Shown: positions 41,639 through 51,810, counted from the first letter of the stretch. The stretch is 64,000 nucleotides of DNA from Buchnera aphidicola (Ceratovacuna japonica) (GCA_024349705.1 AP026065.1:186001-250000); one strand, 5' to 3'. The notes: generated by a model not told the origin, from the letters alone. Numbers and translations: made by a program.

Positions 41639-42727
41639 TTATCCAAAATTTTTTTCAAATTTTATCATAAAATTTACTAATTTTTTTACTCCTTCTAAAG
41701 GCATTGCATTATAAATAGAAGCTCTAATACCACCTAATAAACTATGTCCTGATAAATATAAAAGACCTTTTTTTTTAGACATATCTAAAAATTTTTTATT
41801 TAAACTATCATGTTTTAGTCTAAATGTTATATTCATAATAGATCTATTATCATTATGTATATCGTTTATATAAAAATCAGAACTGTCAATTGTATCATAT
41901 AATAATTTAGATTTTATAAAATTATTCTTTTCTATTTTATCTATTCCTCCATTTTTTATAATCCATTTAAAAACTAATCCTGACATATACCATGAAAATG
42001 TAGAAGGAGTATTAAACATAGAATTATTTTTATAATTTATAGAATAATCCAAAATAGAAGGTGTATATTTATTTTTATTAAATAATAACTTTTTTTTTAT
42101 TATTAATATTGTAATCCCAGAAGGGCCTATATTTTTTTGAGAACTGGCATATATAAGATCATAATTTTTTATTTCAATTTTTTTAGATAATATTACAGAA
42201 GAAAAATCTCCAACTATTATGTTTTTATAAAAATTAGGTTCTTCATGCACAGCTATTCCTTCTATAGTTTCATTAGGACAATAGTGTATATATTTAGATG
42301 TATTTTTTATTTTCCACTTAGACATTTTTAAAATATACTTTTTATTTTTCTTAAATCTTTTTACATTTATTATATTGGTTTTAGAGTATTTCATAGCCTC
42401 CATAGCAGCACACATAGACCAATACCCAGTATTTATATAATCTGTTTCTTCATCAAAGTTTTTCAATAAGTTCATAGGTATAGCAGAAAATTGCCCTCTA
42501 GCTCCACCATGTAAAAATAAAATTTTATAATTATTTGGTATATTTAATAAATTTCTAAAATTTTTTTCTATTTCTTGTGTCATTAAAACAAACTTTTTAC
42601 TTCTATGACTTATTTCTATTATAGAAGATCCTGAATTTTTCCAATTTAAAAAATCCTTTTTAGCTTTTTTCATTACATATATTGGTAACATAGCAGGTCC
42701 AGCACTAAAATTATAAATTTTATACAT
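41639..42727 (-). CDS. serC: Phosphoserine aminotransferase
   Basis: PLP enzyme of serine synthesis. 362 residues, identical to E. coli. FSAGPAMLP at the N-terminus, LFLHGGARGQFSAIPMNLL, HYCPNETIEGIAVHEEP, and the PLP lysine in YASSQKNIGPSG; C-terminal LGGIRASIYNAMP. Buchnera SerC can only serve serine synthesis where serA and serB partners exist; those are not visible here. Also known to act in the pyridoxal phosphate pathway in E. coli. Confidence 0.96.
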   Translation of the reverse strand: MYKIYNFSAGPAMLPIYVMKKAKKDFLNWKNSGSSIIEISHRSKKFVLMTQEIEKNFRNLLNIPNNYKILFLHGGARGQFSAIPMNLLKNFDEETDYINTGYWSMCAAMEAMKYSKTNIINVKRFKKNKKYILKMSKWKIKNTSKYIHYCPNETIEGIAVHEEPNFYKNIIVGDFSSVILSKKIEIKNYDLIYASSQKNIGPSGITILIIKKKLLFNKNKYTPSILDYSINYKNNSMFNTPSTFSWYMSGLVFKWIIKNGGIDKIEKNNFIKSKLLYDTIDSSDFYINDIHNDNRSIMNITFRLKHDSLNKKFLDMSKKKGLLYLSGHSLLGGIRASIYNAMPLEGVKKLVNFMIKFEKNFG

Positions 42728-42779
42728 TTTTTTTAATAATAGAATATTTTATATAAATAAAAATTTTATTTTTTTAATA

Positions 42780-44081
42780 TTATATAAATTCTAATCCTTT
42801 CATATAACGATTTTTTAAAATGTTAGGCACTTTTATCTTGCCGTCTTTATCTTGATAATTTTCCATAATAGCAGCTAATGTTCTTCCAATAGCTAAACCT
42901 GAACCATTTAAAGTATGTACATATCTCTTATTTTTATTTTTATCTAAAAATTTTATATTAATTCTTCTAGATTGGAAATCTTTCATATTTGAACAAGAAG
43001 ATATTTCTACATATTTTTTTTGATATGGAAACCAAACTTCTAGATCATATGATTTAGAAGAAGAAAATCCTATGTCATTAGTACAAATAGACATTTTTCT
43101 ATAAGGAAGATTTAACAACTGTAATATTTTTTCTGCATGACTTGTAATGTTTTCTAAATAATAATTTGATTTTTCCGGATGAACAATTTGCATTATTTCT
43201 ACTTTATCAAATTGCTTGGTTCTTATTAAACCTTTATTGTTAATACCATAAGAAGTTTTCTCATTTCTAAAACAAGGGGTATTTGAAGTAAAAAGTAACG
43301 GTAATTTTTTTTCTTTTATAACACTATTTAAAAATAAATTAGTTAATGGAACTTCTGATGTTGGTATCAAAAAAAGTTTGTTTTTTTTTATTTTTTTTTT
43401 AATTTTATTTTTACTAAATTTTATTGATATTAAATCTTTATAAAACTTTGGGAGTTGCCCAGTTCCATATAAACATTTTTCATATACTAAATATGGAACA
43501 TAAGTTTCTGTATATCCATTATTTTCTACATGAACATCTAACATAAATTGACTTAATGATCTATATAATAATGATAATTTATTTTTTAAAACAAAAAAAT
43601 TAGACCCAGATATTTTAGAAGCATTACAAAAATCTAAATTTTCTTTTCTTTTACCTAAATCTATATGATCTTTTATTTTAAAATTATATTTTTTTATTTT
43701 ACCCCATTTATATACTTCTAAGTTATCTTTGAAACTTCTCCCAATAGGGGTATTTTCATCAGGAATATTTGGTAATGTATAATAATATTCTAAAATTTCT
43801 TTTTCTAAATTATATAAATACAATTTTTTTTTTAATAAAATTTTATTATAATATAAAACTTCTTTTTGTAAATCTTTATAACTTTTTTTAGCTAACTTAA
43901 GATAACCAATTTTTTTAGAAGTTCTATTTCTATAACATTCTAAATTTTCTTTTTCTAACTTAATTTTTTTTATTTTTTTATTTATTTTATTAACATAATC
44001 TACATCTAAAATAAATCCTCTACTTTTTAATTTGTTATAAACTGTATTAATATCATATCTTAACATTTTTATATCTAACAT
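42780..44081 (-). CDS. serS: Seryl-tRNA synthetase
   Basis: Class II synthetase. 433 residues from the ATG at 44081 (E. coli 430), beginning MLDIKMLRYDINTVYNKL, which matches the enteric start; the frame stays open for 23 more codons to 44150, but that extension is Lys/Ile-rich and unconserved. The N-terminal coiled-coil arm that holds the long variable loop of tRNA-Ser is at about 30-105. Motif 2 TPCFRNEKTSYGINNKGLIRTKQF and motif 3 LNGSGLAIGRTLAAIMENYQ are intact. Its substrate tRNA-Ser(TGA) in this window has U at position 73. Confidence 0.96.
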   Translation of the reverse strand: MLDIKMLRYDINTVYNKLKSRGFILDVDYVNKINKKIKKIKLEKENLECYRNRTSKKIGYLKLAKKSYKDLQKEVLYYNKILLKKKLYLYNLEKEILEYYYTLPNIPDENTPIGRSFKDNLEVYKWGKIKKYNFKIKDHIDLGKRKENLDFCNASKISGSNFFVLKNKLSLLYRSLSQFMLDVHVENNGYTETYVPYLVYEKCLYGTGQLPKFYKDLISIKFSKNKIKKKIKKNKLFLIPTSEVPLTNLFLNSVIKEKKLPLLFTSNTPCFRNEKTSYGINNKGLIRTKQFDKVEIMQIVHPEKSNYYLENITSHAEKILQLLNLPYRKMSICTNDIGFSSSKSYDLEVWFPYQKKYVEISSCSNMKDFQSRRINIKFLDKNKNKRYVHTLNGSGLAIGRTLAAIMENYQDKDGKIKVPNILKNRYMKGLEFI

Positions 44082-44305
44082 ATTATAATTTTTTCTTATT
44101 ATTGTTTTTATTGTTTTTTTTTTAACAGTTATAGTATACTTTTTTTTCATATAAAAATATAAATTAAAATTGCAACTATATAAAAATTAATAATTTAAAA
44201 ATATTAAATTATATATACTTATAAAACATAATTATAATATAATATTTTAAAAGTATATACAAAAAAAAATGTAATAAAACTAAAAATAATATATAAATTA
44301 AAATT

Positions 44306-45265
44306 ATGAAAAATAAAATAATAAAAAGTAATTTAATAATACTAGGATCAGGTCCTGCTGGATACACAGCATCTATATATGCATCTAGATCTAATTTATC
44401 TCCAATATTAATAACAGGAAATCAAATTGGAGGTCAATTATCAATAACAGAAAAAATAGAAAATTGGCCTTCTGAGTATACTCCAATAAGTGGAAAAAAA
44501 ATAATGAAAAATTTTCTAAAACACTCTAAAAAATTTGGAACAAAAATATATAAAAAGAAAATTTTAGAAGTAGATTTTAAAAATACTATGATTATTTTAA
44601 AAAGTGAAGATATAATTTTTAAATCTCATTCTTTAATAATAGCAACAGGATCAAAACCAAAAAAACTAGGAATAAAATCTGAAAAGAAATTTTTAGGAAA
44701 AGGAATATCTTCATGTGCATTATGTGATGGTTTTTTTTACAAAAATAAAACTGTTGCAATAGTAGGAGGAGGAAATTCAGCCGTAGAAGAAGCTATATAT
44801 TTATCAAAAATTGTAAAAAAAATATACTTAATACATAGAAGAAATAAGTTCAAAGCTGAAAAAATATTAGTTAATAGATTATTAAAAATATGTAAAACTA
44901 AAAAAATAAAAATTTATTTTAATTATAAAATAGAAAAAGTATATGGAGAAAAAAATACAGTAAAAAGTGTAAAAATAATTTCAAACAAAAAAAAATATAA
45001 AAAAATTAATATTTCTGGTCTTTTTGTTTCTATAGGGTATATTCCAAAAACTAATTTATTTAAAGGAAAATTAATAATGGAAAATGGATATATTAAAACA
45101 AATTTTGGTAGACATGGAAACTTTACGTCTACTAGTAAACCTGGAGTATTTGCTGCTGGAGATGTAATTGATCATGTATACAAACAAGCAATAACAGCAT
45201 CATCTTTTGGATGCATGGCAGCTATAGATGCAGAAAAATATTTATCTAAAACATTAAAAATATAA
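44306..45265 (+). CDS. trxB: Thioredoxin reductase
   Basis: FAD/NADPH enzyme reducing thioredoxin. 319 residues (E. coli 321). FAD loop [21 protein letters not shown] loop [17 protein letters not shown], and C-terminal [20 protein letters not shown]. The redox pair is Cys137 and Cys140 in [11 protein letters not shown]. coli has CATC, so Thr is replaced by Leu between the cysteines. infA follows after 17 bases; both belong to the same region in E. coli. Confidence 0.96.
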   Translation: MKNKIIKSNLIILGSGPAGYTASIYASRSNLSPILITGNQIGGQLSITEKIENWPSEYTPISGKKIMKNFLKHSKKFGTKIYKKKILEVDFKNTMIILKSEDIIFKSHSLIIATGSKPKKLGIKSEKKFLGKGISSCALCDGFFYKNKTVAIVGGGNSAVEEAIYLSKIVKKIYLIHRRNKFKAEKILVNRLLKICKTKKIKIYFNYKIEKVYGEKNTVKSVKIISNKKKYKKINISGLFVSIGYIPKTNLFKGKLIMENGYIKTNFGRHGNFTSTSKPGVFAAGDVIDHVYKQAITASSFGCMAAIDAEKYLSKTLKI

Positions 45266-45282
45266 CTAATAAAAGAGAAAAT

Positions 45283-45501
45283 ATGATAAAAGAAAAACAA
45301 ATAGAAATCCAAGGAACTGTTATAGAAACTCTACCAAATACAATGTTTAGAGTAGAGTTAGAGAATGGACATAAAATAATAGCTCATATATCTGGAAAAA
45401 TGAGAAAAAATTATATAAGAATATTAACTGGAGATAAAGTTACTATTGAAATGACTCCTTATGATACAGAAAAAGGTAGAATAATATTTAGAAGCAGATG
45501 A
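45283..45501 (+). CDS. infA: Translation initiation factor IF-1
   Basis: OB-fold factor that binds the 30S A site during initiation. 72 residues, exactly the E. coli length, with [34 protein letters not shown] and the ending RIIFRSR nearly unchanged. Confidence 0.97.
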   Translation: MIKEKQIEIQGTVIETLPNTMFRVELENGHKIIAHISGKMRKNYIRILTGDKVTIEMTPYDTEKGRIIFRSR

Positions 45502-45554
45502 TATAAATTACTAGAATATTTTAATTTTATTTTTTTAAAATTTGGAAATTAAAA

Positions 45555-47285
45555 ATGAGAACAGAATATTGTGGGAATATTTCTTCAAGTATTTTATTAA
45601 AAAAAGTTGTTTTATGCGGATGGGTTGAAAAAATAAAAAATTTAGGATATTTTTTATTTTTTTATATAAAAGATATTAAGGGATGCGTACAAATAATATC
45701 TAAAAAAAAATATACTAAAAATTTCACAGAGACAAAAAATATTAAAAATGGATTTTGTGTTCAAATAGTAGGTATAGTAAAAAAAAGAAAAAAAAACAAT
45801 ATAAATAAAAAAATAGTTAATGGAGATATAGAAATACATGCAAAAAAAATAAACATATTAAGTAAGTCAAAAAATATTCCTATAGATTTACTTAAAACAA
45901 ATAAAGAAAAAAACATATTAAAATATCGTTATTTATACTTAAGAAATGAAAAAATACAAAAAAACTTAATAATTAGAAGTAAAATAATATTATTAATACA
46001 TAAATTTATGCAAAACAATGATTTTATACATATAGAAACACCAATAATAACTAAGTCTACACCAGAAGGAGCGAGAGATTACATAATACCTAGTAGAAAG
46101 CATATAGGAAAATTTTATGCATTACCTCAATCTCCTCAAATATTCAAACAATTGTCAATGATTTCTGGATTTGATAGATATTATCAAATAGCTAGATGTT
46201 TTAGAGATGAAGATATAAGATCTAATAGACAACCTGAATTTACACAAATAGATTTAGAAGCTTCTTTTGTAAATGAAAAAAAAATAAAAGAAATTACAGA
46301 AAGTTTGATAAGAGAAATTTTTAAAAAAATTTGTAAAACAAAATTAAAAAAATTTGAAACTATTACTTATAAAAATTCTATTAAAAAATATGGAACAGAC
46401 AGTCCTGATATTAGAAATCCATTAAAAATAATAGAAATCACAAAATTTTTTAAAAAAAAATATATTTTAAAAAAAAAAAATAAAAAAATTTTAATAATAT
46501 ATATATCTAAAAAAAATAATTTGTCTTTAAAAAAAATACAAAATTATAAAAACTTTATAAAAAAATATAATGTTAAAAAAGTTTTTTTTATAAAAATTAT
46601 TAAAAATATTAAAAATATAAAAATATATAAAAATATAAAAATTAATAATAAAATAATAAAAAAATTAACTAAAATATACAAATTTAAAAAGAATGATGTA
46701 ATTATAATTGCTGTAACTAAAAAAAATAATATTTATAAAATATTTGGTAAAATAATAAAAAAAATTGCGAATGATTTTAATTTAATAAACAAAAATTCTT
46801 ATAGAGCTATATGGATAACAGAATTTCCTATGTTTAAGAAAAATAAAAAAGGAAAATTTTCTGCAGTTCATCATCCATTCACACTTCCAAAAACAAAATC
46901 TATAAAAAAAATAAAAAAATATCCAGAAAAAATTTTGTCAAAATCTTATGATCTAGTAATGAATGGAAAAGAAATAGGAGGAGGATCTGTAAGAATAAAT
47001 AATATAAAAATGCAAAAACTTATATTTAAAATAATAAACTTGTCTAAAAAAAAACAAAAAGAAAAATTTGGTTTTTTTTTAAATGCACTTAAATATGGCC
47101 CTCCTCCACATTCTGGAATAGCTTTAGGTTTAGATAGAATTATGATGACTATAACAAAAAATTTAGATATAAAAAATATAATTGCATTTCCTAAAACATC
47201 TAAAGCATCATGTGTTATGACAAATGCTCCAAGTAAAATAAAAAATTTATTTTTAAAAAAAATACATATTAAAGTAGCAAAATAA
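45555..47285 (+). CDS. aspS: Aspartyl-tRNA synthetase
   Basis: Class II synthetase. 576 residues (E. coli 590). OB-fold anticodon-binding domain at the N-terminus; motif 1 ETPIITKSTPEGARDY; motif 2 RCFRDEDIRSNRQPEFTQIDLE; the bacterial insertion (GAD) domain at about 295-405; then ITEFPMFKK, HHPFTLPK and motif 3 GIALGLDRIMM. The GAD domain is degraded to a Lys/Ile/Asn string with almost no family similarity, while the catalytic parts on both sides are well kept. Convergent with pykA across 37 bases. Confidence 0.95.
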   Translation: MRTEYCGNISSSILLKKVVLCGWVEKIKNLGYFLFFYIKDIKGCVQIISKKKYTKNFTETKNIKNGFCVQIVGIVKKRKKNNINKKIVNGDIEIHAKKINILSKSKNIPIDLLKTNKEKNILKYRYLYLRNEKIQKNLIIRSKIILLIHKFMQNNDFIHIETPIITKSTPEGARDYIIPSRKHIGKFYALPQSPQIFKQLSMISGFDRYYQIARCFRDEDIRSNRQPEFTQIDLEASFVNEKKIKEITESLIREIFKKICKTKLKKFETITYKNSIKKYGTDSPDIRNPLKIIEITKFFKKKYILKKKNKKILIIYISKKNNLSLKKIQNYKNFIKKYNVKKVFFIKIIKNIKNIKIYKNIKINNKIIKKLTKIYKFKKNDVIIIAVTKKNNIYKIFGKIIKKIANDFNLINKNSYRAIWITEFPMFKKNKKGKFSAVHHPFTLPKTKSIKKIKKYPEKILSKSYDLVMNGKEIGGGSVRINNIKMQKLIFKIINLSKKKQKEKFGFFLNALKYGPPPHSGIALGLDRIMMTITKNLDIKNIIAFPKTSKASCVMTNAPSKIKNLFLKKIHIKVAK

Positions 47286-47322
47286 CATTTTAAATGCTTT
47301 AAAAAAATAATTTTATAAAAAA

Positions 47323-48756
47323 TTATACTTTTAATACTTTTATAAAATTATTACACATATTAAAATTATTATTTTGTTCAAAAATTACTATTAGATCATT
47401 TTTTTTTATAAACTTTTTTTTAAATAGAAAATTAATAATTTTATTTTCTAAATCTACTTTATTTATTAAATTTTTTAAACAAATTGGAATAATTCCTCTG
47501 CATAATGTAAAATAATATAGAGAGTTATTACAATTTGTAAAATAAAATATTGGATTTTTAGAAAATATTCTAGAAGGAATTAAGGATATTTTTTTAGATC
47601 TGTGTATAGTAACTATAGCTGAAACAAATTTAAGATTGTTTGATATGTATACAGCAGAAGAAGATATTGTTTGGTTATAATTTTTTTTTTTATTAAAAAT
47701 TTTTATAAATTTTTTTTTATTGCAATTTTTTTCGACTTCTATACAAATTTTACTCATACATAAAACAGTTTCTATAGGATACTTTCCTGATGCAGTTTCT
47801 GCTGAAAGCATAACTGCATCTACTCCATCTAATATAGAATTAGAAACATCCATAACTTCAGCTCTAGTTGGAAAAGGATATTTTATCATTGATTCCATCA
47901 TTTGTGTTGCTACTATAACTATTTTATTAAATTTTATAGAATTTTTTACAATTTTTTTTTGAGCTAATGCTATTTTAGATTCATTTATTTCTACTCCTAA
48001 ATCTCCCCTAGCTACCATTATAGCGTCTGAAGCTATTATTATTTTATTCATTATAGAAGAATTATTTGCTACTTCAGCTCTTTCTATTTTTGCTACTATT
48101 TTTATATTTCTTCCATAAGATTTAATTAATTTTTTTACAATATTTATATCTTTGTATGATTTAGGAAAAGAAACAGCTAAATAATCTAAATTTATTTTAG
48201 AGGAAAAAATTATATCTTTTTTGTCTTTATTAGTAATTGTTTTTGCTGACAACCCTCCCCCTAATTTATTTATTCCTTTATTATCCAATAAAACACCACC
48301 CATAACCACAGTAGTTATTATTTTTTTAATATTTATAAGTTTCACTTTTAAAGAAATTTTTCCATCATCTAATAACAGAATATCTCCTTTAGATAAATCT
48401 TTATACAAATTTTTATAATTTATACCTACAGAATATCTATCACCATATTCATTTTTTAATTTATAATCTAATATAAAAATGTCATTTTTTTTTAAAAAAA
48501 TTTTTTTTTTTTTAAACTTAGATATTCTTATTTTAGGACCTTGTAAATCTCCTAATATTCCTATATTACAATTTAATTTTTTTCTTAAATAAAAAATCAT
48601 CTTAATTTTTTTTAAATGATCTGATTTATTTCCATGAGAAAAATTTAATCTAAATACATTCACACCATTAATAACCATTTTTTTCAAAATTTTTATATTA
48701 TCTGTAGAAGGACCCATAGTAGCTATTATTTTAGTTTTTTTTAGTTTATTTAACAT
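47323..48756 (-). CDS. pykA: Pyruvate kinase
   Basis: Last glycolytic step. 477 residues (E. coli PykA 480). TKIIATMGPSTDN; FRLNFSHGN; the active-site helix IVAKIERAEV with its lysine; MVARGDLGVEI; and ATQMMESMIKYPFPTRAEVMDVSNSILDGVDAVMLSAETA. An AAGGAG ribosome binding site lies upstream on the reverse strand. The position next to zwf matches the enteric order, supporting PykA rather than PykF. Confidence 0.95.
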   Translation of the reverse strand: MLNKLKKTKIIATMGPSTDNIKILKKMVINGVNVFRLNFSHGNKSDHLKKIKMIFYLRKKLNCNIGILGDLQGPKIRISKFKKKKIFLKKNDIFILDYKLKNEYGDRYSVGINYKNLYKDLSKGDILLLDDGKISLKVKLINIKKIITTVVMGGVLLDNKGINKLGGGLSAKTITNKDKKDIIFSSKINLDYLAVSFPKSYKDINIVKKLIKSYGRNIKIVAKIERAEVANNSSIMNKIIIASDAIMVARGDLGVEINESKIALAQKKIVKNSIKFNKIVIVATQMMESMIKYPFPTRAEVMDVSNSILDGVDAVMLSAETASGKYPIETVLCMSKICIEVEKNCNKKKFIKIFNKKKNYNQTISSSAVYISNNLKFVSAIVTIHRSKKISLIPSRIFSKNPIFYFTNCNNSLYYFTLCRGIIPICLKNLINKVDLENKIINFLFKKKFIKKNDLIVIFEQNNNFNMCNNFIKVLKV

Positions 48757-49039
48757 ACAACTCCTTTATATAAAATTTAAATATATTGTTTAAAAAAATA
48801 AAATATAAAATATATAATTAAAAAAAATAAAAAATATAAAAAAAATTAAAAATAATAAATTTTATTTTATAAAATTTATAATAAATAATTTTAAAAAAAT
48901 ATTTAAAAAATATAATATAAGAAAAAAAAATATTAAAAAATTATACTTAAAATAATATAATAAAAATAAATTTAATTATATATTAATTATAATATTATTA
49001 AAATATTTTAAAATATTAATAAAAATAGGAAAAATTTTT

Positions 49040-50488
49040 ATGAATTTAAATAATTATGACTTTGTAATTTTTGGAGCTAAAGGAGATTTGTCAAAAAGAA
49101 AATTGTTTCCAGCTCTTTATAAGTTAGATGATAAAAAAATATTAAATAAAAAAACTAAAATAATAGGAGTAGGAAGAATAACATGGAAAAAAAATGATTT
49201 TTTAAAATTTGTAAAAAATGCTTTAAAAAAGTTTCTATCAGAAAAAATTAAAAAAAATACATGGAAAATTTTTAAGAAAAGACTAATATTTTGTAACTTA
49301 GATATATGCGATACAAAAAAGTTTTTTAAATTAAAAAAAAAAATAAAAAATAATAAAATTATAATTCATTATTTTGCAACATCTTCAAATCTATATGAAA
49401 AAATATGTAGAGGATTATATAAATCTAAAATAAACTTAAAAAATTCTAGAATAATTTTAGAAAAACCAATAGGTGATTCTTTTTTAACATCAGAAAAAAT
49501 AAATAAAAAAATAGAAAAATATTTCAAAGAAAATCAAATATTTAGAATAGATCATTATTTAGGAAAAGATACTATAATAAATTTATTATATTTAAGATTT
49601 GCTAATTCAATATTTTATAATATTTGGAATAAGAAAAATATTGATCATGTACAAATTACTATAGCAGAAAAGATAGGAATAGAAGGAAGAAGTAAATATT
49701 TTAACAAAACAGGGCAAATGAAAGACATGGTTCAAAACCATATTTTACAAATATTAAGCATAATAGCTATGAAAGCGCCTAAAAAACTAGATTCTGAAAA
49801 TATAAGAAATGAAAAAATAAAAATATTAAAAAAATTACGTTTCATAAAAGAAAGTGAAATACATAATAAAACTTCAATCGGACAATATTCTGATGGAAAA
49901 ATAAATAACAAAAAATTAAATTCTTATATTTCAGAAATTTCAGAAAAAAAAAATAGTAATACTGAAACATTTGTTGCTATTAGAGTTGATATAAAAAGCA
50001 AAATGTGGAAAGGAGTACCATTTTATTTAAGAACAGGTAAAAGGCTTCCAAAAAAATGTTCTAAAATAGTTATAGTATTTAAAAAAAATATACCAAAAAT
50101 TTTTAATAAATTTTCTGGATCTGTTAAAAATAAACTCGTAATAATACTAGAACCAAATGAAAAAATATATTTAAATTTTTTTAATAAAATTCCTAGTTTA
50201 AAAAAAAAATGTAAATTAAAAAATTTAAAAATGTGTTTTAAATATTCAGAAAAATTTAAAAAAAAAATTATACCAGATCCTTATGAAAAACTTATTTTAG
50301 AATGCATATTAGGAGATCAATCTTCATTTGTGCATATTAATGAAGTTAAATATTCTTGGAAATGGATAGATAATATAATTAATATTTGGAAAAAAGTATC
50401 TAAAAAATCTGAATTATATAAATCAGGAACATGGGGGCCTAAATTATCCAAAAAAATAATTAAAAGAGATGGAAGAAGTTGGATTTAA
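49040..50488 (+). CDS. zwf: Glucose-6-phosphate 1-dehydrogenase
   Basis: Entry enzyme of the oxidative pentose phosphate pathway, making NADPH; Pgl (27496-28482) handles its product. 482 residues (E. coli 491). NADP loop VIFGAKGDLSKRKLFPALY; EKPIGDS; active-site signature FRIDHYLGKDTIINLL; KDMVQNHILQ; PFYLRTGKRL. AGGA lies before the ATG. Divergent from pykA across 283 AT-rich bases. Confidence 0.96.
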   Translation: MNLNNYDFVIFGAKGDLSKRKLFPALYKLDDKKILNKKTKIIGVGRITWKKNDFLKFVKNALKKFLSEKIKKNTWKIFKKRLIFCNLDICDTKKFFKLKKKIKNNKIIIHYFATSSNLYEKICRGLYKSKINLKNSRIILEKPIGDSFLTSEKINKKIEKYFKENQIFRIDHYLGKDTIINLLYLRFANSIFYNIWNKKNIDHVQITIAEKIGIEGRSKYFNKTGQMKDMVQNHILQILSIIAMKAPKKLDSENIRNEKIKILKKLRFIKESEIHNKTSIGQYSDGKINNKKLNSYISEISEKKNSNTETFVAIRVDIKSKMWKGVPFYLRTGKRLPKKCSKIVIVFKKNIPKIFNKFSGSVKNKLVIILEPNEKIYLNFFNKIPSLKKKCKLKNLKMCFKYSEKFKKKIIPDPYEKLILECILGDQSSFVHINEVKYSWKWIDNIINIWKKVSKKSELYKSGTWGPKLSKKIIKRDGRSWI

Positions 50489-51198
50489 AATTACTATTTT
50501 AAAAAAAATTATTAAAATAATTATATAAATTATTAATAATTTTTTAAAAAAAACAATTTTATATATTTTTTTTAAAATTAAAAATATAATTAAAACAACA
50601 TTAAATAATATCTTTTAAAAAAAATATATAAAATATATATTTATGTATAATAAAAAAATTTAAACGTCAAAAATAAAAATAATATAATTTATATAAAAAT
50701 TTTAAATATAATTATATTTATAAAACATGCTTATATTTTATATTATTTTTATAAACAATTATATAATTATAAAATAAGTTATTTTTTAAATATATTAATA
50801 TTTTTGTAAAATAAAACTTTAAAATATGATGTAATAAATTTTTTTTATTAGATTATAAAAATTATAAAAAAATATTAATAAAATATTATTATTTATAAAA
50901 TTTTATTAAACAAAAAAAAATAAATTATATATTTTATTAATATAAAAAACATATTTTAATATAATATTTTTTATAATAAAAATATTATAATTTTAAAATT
51001 TGTTTAAAAATATTTTTAATATACTTCTAAAACATAATTTTATATGATATTGTTAAATATAAAAATTTATGTTCTATAAAATACATAATTAATAATATTA
51101 TTTATATATTTTATTTATAAATATTTTATTTATATTTAAAATATGTTATTATTTATAAAAAATTATTATTTTATTTTAAAATAAATATTTATTTTTAT
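50489..51198. other. Long gene-free AT-rich stretch after zwf
   Basis: About 710 bases with only scattered G and C, no open frame of note and no recognised motif. In other Buchnera genomes, as I remember, htpX lies between zwf and cspC; if so this is its eroded remains, but no residue-level trace can be read. Confidence 0.5.
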
Positions 51199-51404
51199 AT
51201 CGTGGTCAATAATCATGTTAGGTAAGACAAGTTACAATTCTGTTTATGTATGGCATCTTTAAATTAAAATTTTTAGAACAAAGTAGTTGAAATTACTTAT
51301 CTTTTGAATCTTAAATTCATGCCTCATGCAGTAATGTTTCTGGTTTATCTATATGTTATATCTTTTAGACCTATATAAATATGTTCAAAGGAAAAATTAC
51401 AAAA
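51199..51404 (+). promoter_or_regulatory. Conserved leader region upstream of cspC
   Basis: From about 51199 base composition changes abruptly: G and C become frequent again up to the cspC start. The region contains the broken yobF frame (51246-51368) and about 45 bases before it that are equally G/C-bearing. This looks like a transcribed leader under selection. No cold-box sequence like that of cspA could be matched. Confidence 0.55.
51246..51368 (+). pseudogene. yobF: Broken yobF (small protein gene upstream of cspC)
   Basis: From the ATG at 51246 the frame reads MYGIFKLKFLEQSS, a TGA at 51288, NYLSFES, a TAA at 51312, then IHASCSNVSGLSICYIF and a TAG ending at 51368. E. coli YobF (47 residues, recalled from memory) starts MCGIFSKEVL and contains ASCSNVSVLSM, and it is the gene directly upstream of cspC there too. 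Similar ends, the same order and about the same length make homology convincing. Two in-frame stops preclude translation as one product. Synonymous positions keep unusual C endings (GGC, ATC, GCC, TGC), which speaks for selection on RNA sequence rather than on a peptide. Confidence 0.75.
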
Positions 51405-51614
51405 ATGGCAAAGATAAAAGGTCAAGTTAAGTGGTTCAACGAATCTAAAGGTTTTGGTTTTATTACACCAGAAGACGGAAGTAAAGATGTATTTGTACAT
51501 TTTTCTTCTATACAAAGTGAAGGATTCAAAACTTTATCAGAAGGACAAAACGTAGAGTTTGAAATTCAAGACGGCCAAAAAGGTCCAGCTGCTGTTAATG
51601 TATCTTCTATATAA
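51405..51614 (+). CDS. cspC: Cold-shock-family RNA chaperone CspC
   Basis: Single-stranded nucleic acid binding protein of the OB fold. 69 residues, identical in length to E. coli CspC, with RNP1 KGFGFI and RNP2 VFVHF both intact and only a handful of substitutions overall. The start is at 51405 ([11 protein letters not shown]); an in-frame ATG at 51381 would add eight residues and places the AAAGGA Shine-Dalgarno (51387-51392) inside the coding frame. G/C use is far higher than in neighbouring genes, indicating high expression. Preceded by the yobF remnant, followed by a strong terminator. Confidence 0.97.
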   Translation: MAKIKGQVKWFNESKGFGFITPEDGSKDVFVHFSSIQSEGFKTLSEGQNVEFEIQDGQKGPAAVNVSSI

Positions 51615-51669
51615 ACATAAAAAATAAAACATATAAATTTTATTTTATGATTGTTTTAATTTTATATAC

Positions 51670-51705
51670 GTGCCTTTACAAAAATGTTGTAAAGGCGCTT
51701 TATAT
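51670..51705 (+). terminator. Rho-independent terminator of cspC
   Basis: GCCTTTACAA (51672-51681) pairs fully with TTGTAAAGGC (51687-51696) around a five-base loop; a G-C and a T-G pair extend it outward. TTTATATA follows. It is the most GC-rich hairpin in the window outside RNA genes. Confidence 0.85.
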
Positions 51706-51810
51706 AAAAAATATTTTTTATTTATAAATAATTTATTTTTAAAAAAATATATATTTAAAATTTTAAATTTTAAAATATAGTTTATTGTTTTTTATTTGAT
51801 GGAGTATTTA

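Noticed and set aside
44082..44150. N-terminal extension of SerRS to an upstream ATG at 44150
   Set aside because: The 23 extra residues are Lys/Ile-rich, while the product from 44081 begins exactly like enteric SerRS.
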